Below, in pieces: positions 30,894-38,670 of a stretch of DNA of 40,371 nt (its first letter is position 1; each line of letters begins with the position of its first letter). This stretch comes from a virus. Under the pieces are notes generated by a model that worked only from the letters and a program-made list of their open reading frames with translations, did no database searches and had not been told where the DNA came from. The stretch spans positions 1 to 40,371 of IMG/VR virus record IMGVR_UViG_3300033153_002684. One strand, written 5' to 3'. The position numbers and the translations under genes were made by a program.

Positions 30894-32297
30894 ATGAGCG
30901 AAGTCGAAGAGGCCAGAATACTAACGGATAAGGAACAAGAATTATCTGACGGATTAGAAAACCTAATTGCTCAAATGGGTACAGGTAAAGATAAACGCGC
31001 TAATTCAATTTTTAAAAATAACAAGCGATTATCGGCTGATGGTAATCAGGACGAACTTAACGCGCTTTATCGCACCGATTGGTTAGCGGGTAAAGTTGTT
31101 GATATTATCCCTAATGATATGACAAGGGAATGGAGAAGCTTTACAGGGGATATTGAGCCTGAATTAGTAACTCGATTACAAGAAGAGGAAGGCCGATTAG
31201 ATTTAGTTGGCGCATTTAATGAAGCTCATAAATGGGCGAGATTGTACGGCACTGCTTTTATTGTATTGTCTGTCGATGATGATTTGTTACCTGAAAAACC
31301 ATTAGACATTAGCAAATTAAAAAAAGGGGCATTACGTCATATAAAAGTCATTGATCGTCATCGTGTGTCCCATGCTGATGTCGAACCGATAGCTGATCCA
31401 ATGGATGCTAATTTTGGACTACCTCGTTTTTATCGTTTCAATGAATCGAATGTTAAAATTCATCATTCCAGGGTGTTACGTTTCGACGGTGTCAAACTTC
31501 CTTTCGATGAGTTTAGGCGCAACAACTACTATTCAGATTCGGTACTTGATCGACTATACGAAGCTCTAACCGATTTCAGCACGGTAACAACCGCCTCGGC
31601 ATCAATGGTTTATGAAACAAACGTAGATATCATGAAAGTGAAAGGGTTGATGGGATATTTGCAAACACCCGAAGGTGAAATATTACTTCGTAAACGATTT
31701 GCGTTAGCCGGGATGCTCAAGAGTTTTAATAATATGATGCTTCTTGATTCCGAAGAAGATTGGGCTACCAAGACAAACACCTTTGCGGGTCTACCTGATT
31801 TAATGGACAGATTCGCACAAGCGATCACAGCCGCATCAGATGTACCGGCCACGAGGCTCCTGGGAAGCTCTGCCAGTGGTTTAAACGCTACGGGAGAAGG
31901 AGATCTTAAAAACTATTATGATAAAATCTCTGCTGACCAGAAAAAAGAGTATAAGCCGCGTTTAGATTATTTTGATCAGATAATGGCTAAAAGTATGGAT
32001 CTCGGTGATGATGTTGATTTGAGTTATAAGTTTAATTCACTGTTCCAAATGACTCCTAAAGAAAAGTCAGAAGTAGAATTAAATAATGCTAATCGTGACG
32101 CTGTTTATTTAGACCGTGATGTGATTACTATTTCAACAGTAGCTAAAGATTTAAAACAAGAAGGAACATATACCAACATCACGGATGATGACATAAAAGA
32201 ATTAGAGGAATTTGAAAATGGTGAATTCGACACAGATACAGATGATGAGCAGGGTGAAGAATCCGAAGAAGAGAACGAAGAAAGTTCAACCGATTAA
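30894..32297 (+). CDS. Portal protein, DUF1073 type
   Basis: This 467-residue protein matches DUF1073 portals: YRTDWLAGKVVDIIPNDMTREWRSF near residue 60-85, GAFNEAHKWARLYGTAFIVLSVDD, and a C-terminal core with the LGSSASGLNATGEGDLKNYYDKI signature (about 325-347), then QKKEYKPRLDYFDQIM. The dodecameric portal is the DNA gate of the head and the nucleation site for capsid assembly. The last 26 residues are strongly acidic and overlap the MuF gene in another frame. It starts after AGAGAT. Confidence 0.88.
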   Translation: MSEVEEARILTDKEQELSDGLENLIAQMGTGKDKRANSIFKNNKRLSADGNQDELNALYRTDWLAGKVVDIIPNDMTREWRSFTGDIEPELVTRLQEEEGRLDLVGAFNEAHKWARLYGTAFIVLSVDDDLLPEKPLDISKLKKGALRHIKVIDRHRVSHADVEPIADPMDANFGLPRFYRFNESNVKIHHSRVLRFDGVKLPFDEFRRNNYYSDSVLDRLYEALTDFSTVTTASASMVYETNVDIMKVKGLMGYLQTPEGEILLRKRFALAGMLKSFNNMMLLDSEEDWATKTNTFAGLPDLMDRFAQAITAASDVPATRLLGSSASGLNATGEGDLKNYYDKISADQKKEYKPRLDYFDQIMAKSMDLGDDVDLSYKFNSLFQMTPKEKSEVELNNANRDAVYLDRDVITISTVAKDLKQEGTYTNITDDDIKELEEFENGEFDTDTDDEQGEESEEENEESSTD

Positions 32298-33027
32298 GAC
32301 ACCTAAATCACCCGGGGTCAGATATAGAAGATGGCTTGAAAATCTTGTTAAACAATTACGGATTGATACTAATACTCAAATTGTACCGATATTAAAACAA
32401 TTTGAAACTGAATATGTTAATGACGCTTATGCTCGAACACTTGAACAGGCGTTTGATAATTTGCGTAAATCCTACGAAACGATAGGGATTAACGCTAAGA
32501 CAGTATCATCATCTTTTGTAGGTAACGCTAATAATGTCAACAAGAAGCGTTTTTACTCTGCTATGGAAAAAGCAACGGGTGTCAACATTGAGAGCGTTAT
32601 TCAGAACGAAGGGTTAGAGGATATTCTAGTAGCGACCACTAGAGAAAATGTTAATCTGATTCGGTCTATCCCTGAAGAGTATTTTAAAAAAATAGAGACT
32701 CTTGTTTTTACAAGTACCACCCAGGGCGACACAGCGGGTAGTATGATTAAACAGATTCAGAATATAGGTAAAACAACAACTAAACGTGCTCGATTAATTG
32801 CGCGTGATCAATCATCTAAATTAAATTCAGCACTGAGCCAACAGCGACAACAGAATTTAGGTGTTGAAGAATACATATGGCGTACTGCAGGTGATGAACG
32901 GGTTAGAGAAAATCACCGTTCGAAAAACGGTAAGACATTCAGATGGGATGATCCGCCAAAAGACACAGGTCATCCAGGTCAAGCTATTCAATGTCGATGC
33001 GTGGCTCAGCCTATTATCAAATTATAG
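32242..33027 (+). CDS. MuF-like head morphogenesis protein
   Basis: The protein is about 261 residues if started at ATG 32242; alternatives are ATG 32218, ATG 32245 and GTG 32254, all inside the portal gene and none with a clear ribosome site. The C-terminal half is the MuF domain: TKRARLIARDQSSKLNSALSQQRQQNLGVEEYIWRTAGDERVRENHRSKNGKTFRWDD and GHPGQAIQCRCVAQPII with the CRC at the end. This family is a minor head component, probably ejected or bound to the portal. The N-terminus is basic (NPKKRTKKVQPIKTPKSPG). Confidence 0.85.
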   Translation: MMSRVKNPKKRTKKVQPIKTPKSPGVRYRRWLENLVKQLRIDTNTQIVPILKQFETEYVNDAYARTLEQAFDNLRKSYETIGINAKTVSSSFVGNANNVNKKRFYSAMEKATGVNIESVIQNEGLEDILVATTRENVNLIRSIPEEYFKKIETLVFTSTTQGDTAGSMIKQIQNIGKTTTKRARLIARDQSSKLNSALSQQRQQNLGVEEYIWRTAGDERVRENHRSKNGKTFRWDDPPKDTGHPGQAIQCRCVAQPIIKL

Positions 33028-33041
33028 TTTACAAATCAAGC

Positions 33042-33070
33042 TTGTTTTTATATAGTAAGCATATTAATAT
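33042..33070 (+). promoter_or_regulatory. Sigma70-like promoter before the protease-scaffold gene
   Basis: TTGTTT (33042-33047), a 17-bp spacer and TAATAT (33065-33070) lie in the 68-bp gap before ATG 33096. The gap is AT-rich and the only sizeable one within the head genes. It could give extra transcripts for protease, cement and capsid. Confidence 0.45.
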
Positions 33071-33095
33071 ACGTTGAAAATCGAAGGACTAATAA

Positions 33096-34235
33096 ATGTT
33101 TTTGCATGATCGCTTGCAAATTAGCACGAAACGAACCTACACTGACGAAGGTTTTTTAATAGTCCCCGCTACTATCTCCCGTACTGGTATTTACGAATAT
33201 CAAGCTATTGAAATGGGTCTAACAGATAGAGAGCCTACCGCAACAATTAGAGTTTTTAGACCTGAAGAAGAAGTTTTTTCTGATAGATCGCTATCTTCTT
33301 TTGCTAATAAACCTATAACAGATAATCACCCTCCTGAATTAATTTCTGCCAAAAACGCTAAAGAATTTTCAGTAGGACATGCTGGCCCTGAAGTAACGAA
33401 AGAGGGTGATTATGCTAAAACAATCCTCCATGTAAATGATGCTGATGCAATAGCCAAAATTGAAAGCGGTAAGGTAGAGCTTTCAAATGGTTACACGGCT
33501 GATATTGAGTGGGGGGAAGGAATTTCTCCAAATGGTGAAAAGTACGATGCCATTCAGAGAAACATTAAAGGCAATCATATTGCGATTGTTGAACGTGGCC
33601 GCGCTGGATCATCTTGCAGAGTGGCCGATACTTTACCCACAGAAGGAGACTTTTCAATCATGAAAGTTACCATTGATGGGGTTGATTTTGAGCTGACCGA
33701 TCAAGCCGCGCAAGCTGTAGGTAAACTACAAACGCGATTGATTGACGCTGAAAAGAAAGCCTTAACCGAAGCTGAAGAAGCAAAAGCTAAAGAAGATGAA
33801 ATGGAAGAAGAGGCTGCAAAAGCCAAGAAATCTGAAGATTCTTTGAAAGCAGAACTTGATGACGCTAAATCAAAAATCCCAACCGCTGAAGCACTTGACG
33901 CGCTGGTCGATGATCGTAAGACACTGATTGACAGTGTTCTAAAGGTCATGCCCACCATTGAGTGGAAAGGCAAAGACGCTAATACGCTTCGTGCTGAAGT
34001 CGTAGCCGCTAACTGTGAAAACGTACAAATGGATTCAGTAACACCTGATTACATCGAAGCACGTTTTGATATGTTGGTTGATAGTGTTGGCAATACTAAT
34101 CCATTGGATACCGCTATTGCCAAACAAGTTACCGATGCCAAAGGTAACGTCGTCGATAACCGTCCTAAGTCTGTCGTTGCACGTGAAAAGATGATGCAAG
34201 ACAGTCAGGACGCATGGAAAGGAGATAATAAATAA
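33096..34235 (+). CDS. Capsid maturation protease fused to scaffold, DUF2213
   Basis: The 379-residue protein starts after AAGGA. The N-terminal 190 residues match DUF2213: DEGFLIVPATISRTGIYEYQ, FANKPITDNHPPELI, KVELSNGYTADIEW and KGNHIAIVERGRAGSSCRVAD, with the histidine/serine pairs (H of NHIAIVERGR, S of SNGYT) expected for a serine protease. The C-terminal half is a charged coiled coil (about 205-270, KALTEAEEAKAKEDEMEEEAAKAKKSEDSLKAELDDAKSK), the usual scaffold. It directs capsid shell formation and then self-processes. Confidence 0.85.
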   Translation: MFLHDRLQISTKRTYTDEGFLIVPATISRTGIYEYQAIEMGLTDREPTATIRVFRPEEEVFSDRSLSSFANKPITDNHPPELISAKNAKEFSVGHAGPEVTKEGDYAKTILHVNDADAIAKIESGKVELSNGYTADIEWGEGISPNGEKYDAIQRNIKGNHIAIVERGRAGSSCRVADTLPTEGDFSIMKVTIDGVDFELTDQAAQAVGKLQTRLIDAEKKALTEAEEAKAKEDEMEEEAAKAKKSEDSLKAELDDAKSKIPTAEALDALVDDRKTLIDSVLKVMPTIEWKGKDANTLRAEVVAANCENVQMDSVTPDYIEARFDMLVDSVGNTNPLDTAIAKQVTDAKGNVVDNRPKSVVAREKMMQDSQDAWKGDNK

Positions 34236-35065
34236 TGTCCGCTCAAACTTCATATGCAATTGCTCAAGCACTGGGCTACCCGGGTCAGATTTATGATCTA
34301 TCTCCTTTTAATGTTGTTTCCCGTAGTGTCGAAGGTGCCGCCGGTATCGGTTTCGGTGTGGCGGTCAGTCGGGGTACCGATAAGGATAATCAAGTTGTAA
34401 TCGGTGGTTCAGATTATCTCGGTGTTACTGTTCGGTCACTTGATCGCGAAGCTGATAATGCTGCTGGCGCTATCGAATACGCTGAAAACGAATCAGCCGG
34501 TATTATGCGCGATGGTTACATTTGGGCTATTTGTCCAACCGGTTGTATTCCTGGCGCGGCTGTATTGTTTAACAATACCACCGGTATCCTAGATGCAGGT
34601 ACGGCGGGTGGTGGTGAAACACAACTAAATGGTTCTAGTTGGGAAAGTACATCTGCTGCCGGTGAACTTGGTGTTATTCGTCTTAATGATGCCGAAGTTA
34701 ATATTAATGCTAATGTGGAACAAATCATTAATGCTGTACTTACTGCGACAGATGGCACTAGTGGTGTAGGTCTACTCTCTATTCAATTGGTTGATGGTTT
34801 CGGCACTGATGTAACTTCTGAAAGCATGATTGAAACATGGTGGTCATCTGTTGGTGAGTTTAGTCCACCTGCTGATATTGGTGATGAAGCTCTTACTACT
34901 GGTTCAGAGATTCAAGAGATCCTTAATCATGCTCATTACAAGTTTATGAGTGATGCAACAGGGCTTATTGAATTTAATGTAACTATGGATACACCGGCTC
35001 AAATCTGGTTCATGGTTTCTATTGATGGTCGGATCTTTACTGACACTGTAGTTGTTACAGCATAA
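34235..35065 (+). CDS. Capsid cement protein, Gp24-like, with C-terminal domain
   Basis: The 276-residue protein begins in the stop of the protease gene. Residues 1-130 follow the structural cement Gp24 pattern: GYPGQIYDLSPFNVVSRSVEG, GIGFGVAVSRGTDKDNQVVIGGSDYLGVTV and an IMRDGYIWAICPTGCIPGAAVLFN segment. The rest (about 150-276) is a beta-rich domain resembling an immunoglobulin-like or decoration fold (LLSIQLVDGFGTDVTSES... AQIWFMVSIDGRIFTDTVVVTA). It probably reinforces capsomers and could display a binding surface. Confidence 0.75.
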   Translation: MSAQTSYAIAQALGYPGQIYDLSPFNVVSRSVEGAAGIGFGVAVSRGTDKDNQVVIGGSDYLGVTVRSLDREADNAAGAIEYAENESAGIMRDGYIWAICPTGCIPGAAVLFNNTTGILDAGTAGGGETQLNGSSWESTSAAGELGVIRLNDAEVNINANVEQIINAVLTATDGTSGVGLLSIQLVDGFGTDVTSESMIETWWSSVGEFSPPADIGDEALTTGSEIQEILNHAHYKFMSDATGLIEFNVTMDTPAQIWFMVSIDGRIFTDTVVVTA

Positions 35066-35079
35066 TTAAGGGGTAACTA

Positions 35080-36120
35080 ATGCAAAACTTTAAAACTAAA
35101 ACGGGTGCTGTTGTCCAACTTGACGGACTTACAGCGACTGTTGTGGATGGCGCTACCAAGTTTACCCTTGATGGTGCGATCACTCACGCTATGGCTACCA
35201 TGCTTATTGATGCCGATGGGGCTGTTTTCTTTCAACGTCAACTAGAGCACATCAAAGCCAAAAGCTATGATGTACGCTATGCTGAACTAAAAGCGCGAAC
35301 TTTGTTTCCAGTGTCAAATGATGGGGGCCATGGTATTACCAGTATCACCTATCGCACCTATGATCAATCGGGAGCGGCTAAGATTATTAATGCTTATGCA
35401 GATGATCTACCTCGTGCTGATGTAGCTGGTAAAGAAACCACTATCCCTGTGCGCTCGGTGGGTATCTCATACGGCTATAACCTTGATGAGATTCAATCTT
35501 CACAACTTACAGGTGCAGCACTTGATCAGCGTAGAGCTAATGCTGCTCGTCGTTCAAATGAGCAAGTTGTCAATGATGTCGCTTTCTTTGGTGATACCGC
35601 TTCTGGTCTACCTGGTCTGTTTAGTAATCCGAACATTCCAACAGGTGCAGTGGTTAATCCAGGATCAGGTACGGAATGGGTTAATAAAACCCCTGATGAA
35701 ATCCTGTTTGACATTAACGATCTGTTTGCTGACATTTTTGAAACTACTAAAATGGTTGAGCAGGGTAACACTCTGCTGCTTCCACCTACTCAGTGGTCGT
35801 ACATCATGTCAACACCTCGCGCTTCCAACAGTGATACCACTATCGCTCAGTATGTAGCGGCCAACAGCCCCTATCTAAAGAGCATTGATGATATCATTGC
35901 TGTTAATGAGTGCGCGGCGGCGAACAATCCCGAACTGTCCACCGATGCAATGGTGGCCTATGATCGTAACCCTGACAAACTACAGCTTGAAATTCCTGTT
36001 GAACTGGAAATGCTACCGGTTCAGCAAAAGAACCTTGAGTTTGTTATTCCGGGTCGGTCACGTCTTGCGGGTTTGAACATCTACTACCCGCTTTCTCTCG
36101 CAATTGGAACAGGGATCTAA
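35080..36120 (+). CDS. Major capsid protein, DUF2184 (HK97 fold)
   Basis: This 346-residue protein matches DUF2184 capsid proteins: FFQRQLEHIKAKSYDVRYAELKARTLFPVSNDGGHGITSITYRTYDQSG, IPVRSVGISYGYNLDEIQSSQLTGAALDQRRANAARRSNEQVVNDVAFFGD, and a C-terminal LEIPVELEMLPVQQKNLEFVIPGRSRLAGLNIYYPLSLA. The helix starting SYGYNLDEI followed by RRANAARR is the E-loop/spine pattern of the family. It lies next to the cement protein and has a good GGGG ribosome site. It is the main shell protein. Confidence 0.9.
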   Translation: MQNFKTKTGAVVQLDGLTATVVDGATKFTLDGAITHAMATMLIDADGAVFFQRQLEHIKAKSYDVRYAELKARTLFPVSNDGGHGITSITYRTYDQSGAAKIINAYADDLPRADVAGKETTIPVRSVGISYGYNLDEIQSSQLTGAALDQRRANAARRSNEQVVNDVAFFGDTASGLPGLFSNPNIPTGAVVNPGSGTEWVNKTPDEILFDINDLFADIFETTKMVEQGNTLLLPPTQWSYIMSTPRASNSDTTIAQYVAANSPYLKSIDDIIAVNECAAANNPELSTDAMVAYDRNPDKLQLEIPVELEMLPVQQKNLEFVIPGRSRLAGLNIYYPLSLAIGTGI

Positions 36121-36124
36121 AATC

Positions 36125-36409
36125 ATGGCCGGTATCATGAATAACACTGCACGACAGTTTAATCTGAAGTGCATTAATAAAAAAACAGGGGGGCGACATG
36201 TTGCACGGATCGCGCCTGGTTTTAATGTTGTAGATGATCTGATTTGGGGGCCGTTTAAAACCGATCCTTATGTTAAAGGTTTGCGAGATAAAAAGCTGAT
36301 TGATTTTGGTAAGAAATTGGATGATATGGAACTGGAAGCAGAACCAGACACCATATCGAAAGCCAAGATCACACCACCTGTTACAAAGTCGAAAGACGAT
36401 AAAAAGTAG
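36125..36409 (+). CDS. Small basic head protein after the capsid gene
   Basis: The preferred start is ATG 36125, four bases after the capsid stop. The 94-residue protein (MAGIMNNTARQFNLKCINKKTGG...VARIAPGFNVVDDLIW) has a short strand-rich N-terminus and a lysine-rich C-terminal tail (KAKITPPVTKSKDDKK). It has no recognised family. Its place suggests a capsid-associated or head-completion role. A strong terminator follows at 36417-36446. Confidence 0.55.
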   Translation: MAGIMNNTARQFNLKCINKKTGGRHVARIAPGFNVVDDLIWGPFKTDPYVKGLRDKKLIDFGKKLDDMELEAEPDTISKAKITPPVTKSKDDKK

Positions 36410-36416
36410 TACCCTG

Positions 36417-36446
36417 TAACCTCTTTATCACTAAAGAGGTTATTTT
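36417..36446 (+). terminator. Strong intrinsic terminator after the capsid group
   Basis: TAACCTCTTTA (36417-36427) and TAAAGAGGTTA (36432-36442) form an 11-bp perfect stem with a TCAC loop followed by TTTT. It separates the highly expressed capsid group from the neck and tail genes, which would then be made by readthrough. Confidence 0.9.
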
Positions 36447-36536
36447 AAATTGCCTATTATATACAGTGGGCAATTTAAAATTAAAACACCTGATAATATA
36501 ATGGAACAAGAACTAAAATCAGCGGAAAGTAATAAA

Positions 36537-36932
36537 ATGTCTGAAGTATCAGAACGGAGGCTATGGAAAACTTTAGATGATATATCTCATAGGTTGTTAG
36601 GTATTGAAACTCAGTTATCAGATGTTGTCAGATTAGAAGAGCGTATGCACAACCACGAAGAAGCCATAATGCGCTATGGCAAACGGTTAGATAATCATGA
36701 TAGGAGGATACGAGATAACGAATTGTGGCAAGCGAATCATGGTGATAGATCGTCATCAGAAAGGCTTATCAGTAATATTCAATCTGAGCTGCACGAATTA
36801 CAAGATCAAGTCGGTACATTGAAAACATCTAAAACCCGTACCGATGGGCAAAAGGATGTCACTAAAGAAGTATTAAAATGGTTGGTTGCAATCTTAACCG
36901 CTGTTTTAATATATAAAATAACCAGGGGTTAA
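36537..36932 (+). CDS. Coiled-coil protein with C-terminal membrane anchor
   Basis: The preferred start is ATG 36537 with GGAAAG eight bases upstream; an ATG at 36501 and a TTG at 36450 are alternatives. The 131-residue protein has a long coiled coil (about residues 8-95, with DDISHRLLGIETQLSDVVRLEERMHNHEEAIMRYGKRLDNHDRRI) and one C-terminal transmembrane helix (VLKWLVAILTAVLIYKI). This layout resembles XhlA-type proteins and could take part in lysis, but its place among neck genes is equally consistent with a head or tail role. Family assignment is not certain. Confidence 0.5.
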   Translation: MSEVSERRLWKTLDDISHRLLGIETQLSDVVRLEERMHNHEEAIMRYGKRLDNHDRRIRDNELWQANHGDRSSSERLISNIQSELHELQDQVGTLKTSKTRTDGQKDVTKEVLKWLVAILTAVLIYKITRG

Positions 36933-36933
36933 A

Positions 36934-37326
36934 ATGTCAATTGATATCGCAACATTTAGATTACGATTCCCTGAGTTTTCAGATGACACTGAATATACTG
37001 ACGCGCGTATTCAATTATTCATTGATGATAGTGTTTTACATATTGGAAGTGATGAAACCAGATGGTGTAATAAATACGATTTAGCGCAAGCCTATCTAAC
37101 CGCTCATTTATTGATTGCAGGTACTAAAACTGAGGCGGGTGATATAAGCGCTTCAGCCGGGTCTATCAAATCTAAATCAGCTGGTGGTGTTTCAGTCACA
37201 AGAGGATCAGTAGATAAAGATTTATCATCTGGTGATAACTTCTATATGAATAGTGCCTATGGTCAACAGTTCATTGCCATTAGAAATCCATGTTTTATCG
37301 GTGTTATGGTTGCCAGTCAATTATGA
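36934..37326 (+). CDS. Head completion protein, DUF4054-like
   Basis: The 130-residue protein opens with MSIDIATFRLRFPEFSDDTEYTDARIQLFIDDS, the DUF4054 signature, then LAQAYLTAHLLI, a glycine/serine-rich loop (SAGSIKSKSAGGVSVTRGS) and NFYMNSAYGQQFIAIRNPCFIGVMV. The family is found between capsid and tail genes and is taken to be a neck or head-completion protein. It starts one base after the preceding stop. Confidence 0.8.
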   Translation: MSIDIATFRLRFPEFSDDTEYTDARIQLFIDDSVLHIGSDETRWCNKYDLAQAYLTAHLLIAGTKTEAGDISASAGSIKSKSAGGVSVTRGSVDKDLSSGDNFYMNSAYGQQFIAIRNPCFIGVMVASQL

Positions 37327-37784
37327 CAAGTAAATTTAAAAAGCCACAAATCAAAAGAAAACCCATTGACGCGATCAAACGGATTGAAAAGATTGCTAAA
37401 GAAATGCAGGGATCAAGTACGGTCAAGGTTGGATTACCAAAAGGTAGTAACGCCTACCCAGATGGTACTTCAGTGATCATGGTTGGTTCAGTACACGAAT
37501 TTGGTAGTCCTTCCAGGGGCGTACCTGAACGTAGTTTTTTACGATCCACTATGCAATCGAATAAACGTAAATATAAAAAGTTTATGTTTAAATTAGGTAG
37601 AGGTATTGCTACTGGTAAACTTGATTCAAATAAGGCGTTAAATACTTTAGGTTTGAGATTGGTAACAGACATCAAAGAAAAGATCACCGACATTAAAGAA
37701 CCAGCATTGATATCAAGAGAAGGTAATCCTCTTATTGATACTGGTCATTTGCGTCAATCCATTATTCACAAGGTTGAAGAATAA
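37323..37784 (+). CDS. Neck/tail-completion protein, HK97 gp10-like
   Basis: The preferred start is ATG 37323 (MTSKFKKPQIKRKP), overlapping the previous stop (ATGA). The 153-residue protein has the gp10-like layout: a basic helix (AIKRIEKIAKEM), KVGLPKG, VHEFGSPSRGVPERSFLRSTM (family signature EFGxP...VPERSFL), a helical stretch and a C-terminal GHLRQSIIHKV. These proteins complete the neck and help join head to tail. Confidence 0.8.
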   Translation: MTSKFKKPQIKRKPIDAIKRIEKIAKEMQGSSTVKVGLPKGSNAYPDGTSVIMVGSVHEFGSPSRGVPERSFLRSTMQSNKRKYKKFMFKLGRGIATGKLDSNKALNTLGLRLVTDIKEKITDIKEPALISREGNPLIDTGHLRQSIIHKVEE

Positions 37785-38131
37785 TGCCAATCAATGTATC
37801 TGAAGCAATTGATAGTGATACCGCAACTATTGTCACCCTGTTTAATTCAACAGGCGGCGACTATGTTGACGGTATTTTTGTTCCAGGCAGTGAGACAACC
37901 ACTAGAGCTTTAGCAAGTGTTCAACAACCTACACCAAAACAATTAGAATTTTTAGAGGGTGGTGAACGCTCTAAAAGTATAAAATCATTTTATTTGAATA
38001 AAGAAGTATTCACTTCATCAGATGATAGAACCGCCACTGAAATACTGCACCGTGGTAATCGTTATAAAGTTGTTCACGCGGGCGATTGGCTTGATTATGG
38101 CTGGTTCTTTGCTATAGGAGCCAAATTATAA
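37784..38131 (+). CDS. Neck-type head-closure protein
   Basis: The 115-residue protein lies between the gp10-like and the tail terminator genes. It starts within the previous stop. The C-terminal half (RATEILHRGNRYKVVHAGDWLDYGWFFAIGAKL) fits small head-closure or stopper proteins with a W-x-x-Y/YGW motif. The family is not certain; the function is inferred from gene order. Confidence 0.55.
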   Translation: MPINVSEAIDSDTATIVTLFNSTGGDYVDGIFVPGSETTTRALASVQQPTPKQLEFLEGGERSKSIKSFYLNKEVFTSSDDRTATEILHRGNRYKVVHAGDWLDYGWFFAIGAKL

Positions 38132-38670
38132 TGACACTTGTTGAAGCGAGTTTAAATAAAATTGTAAGAGATATTATCAACAACATTGTTGAAATATCAG
38201 ATTTTGCTATTGCTGCTAAACAAAACGCGCCACGCCCTGCAACCTCCTATGCCTCAGTAGATGTCATTACGATAAACAAGGTAGGATGGGAAGAGCAGGA
38301 ATTAACAGATCGTGTTGTCGATGCTGATGTGGATAGTAAGCGTGAAGGGTATAGAGAGGTTATGTATAGCCTTAACTTTTATCGTACAGGCGCGTATGAT
38401 AACGCACTGAAGGTTCAAATAGGTTTAGTAAGACAAGCTATCTATGAGGCTTTATGGATAGCTGAAATGGGTTTAGGTTCTAGATCTGAGGTGCGGGATA
38501 TTTCCGAACCATTAGAAAAGGGATGGGAGGAACGCGCCCAGTTTGATTTAGTATTAAGCGTTATTGGCACCGATGAAGAAATAATACGTTCAATTGAACA
38601 GGTTACTATTCAAGGTGATTTTGAAACTAGGGGAACATCGTTTCCTGTTACTGTAGAGGTAATACTATGA
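38131..38670 (+). CDS. Tail terminator-like neck protein
   Basis: The 179-residue protein shows VRDIINNIVEISDFAIAAKQNAPRPATSYASVDVITINKVGWEEQEL, then EVMYSLNFYRTGAYDNALKVQIGLVRQAIYEAL. The N-terminal A-x-QNAPRPATSYASVDV plus FYRxGAYDNA pattern resembles the phage neck terminator (LIC_12616-like) family. Such proteins cap the tail tube and join it to the head. It precedes the sheath gene and overlaps it by four bases (ATGA). Confidence 0.7.
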   Translation: MTLVEASLNKIVRDIINNIVEISDFAIAAKQNAPRPATSYASVDVITINKVGWEEQELTDRVVDADVDSKREGYREVMYSLNFYRTGAYDNALKVQIGLVRQAIYEALWIAEMGLGSRSEVRDISEPLEKGWEERAQFDLVLSVIGTDEEIIRSIEQVTIQGDFETRGTSFPVTVEVIL

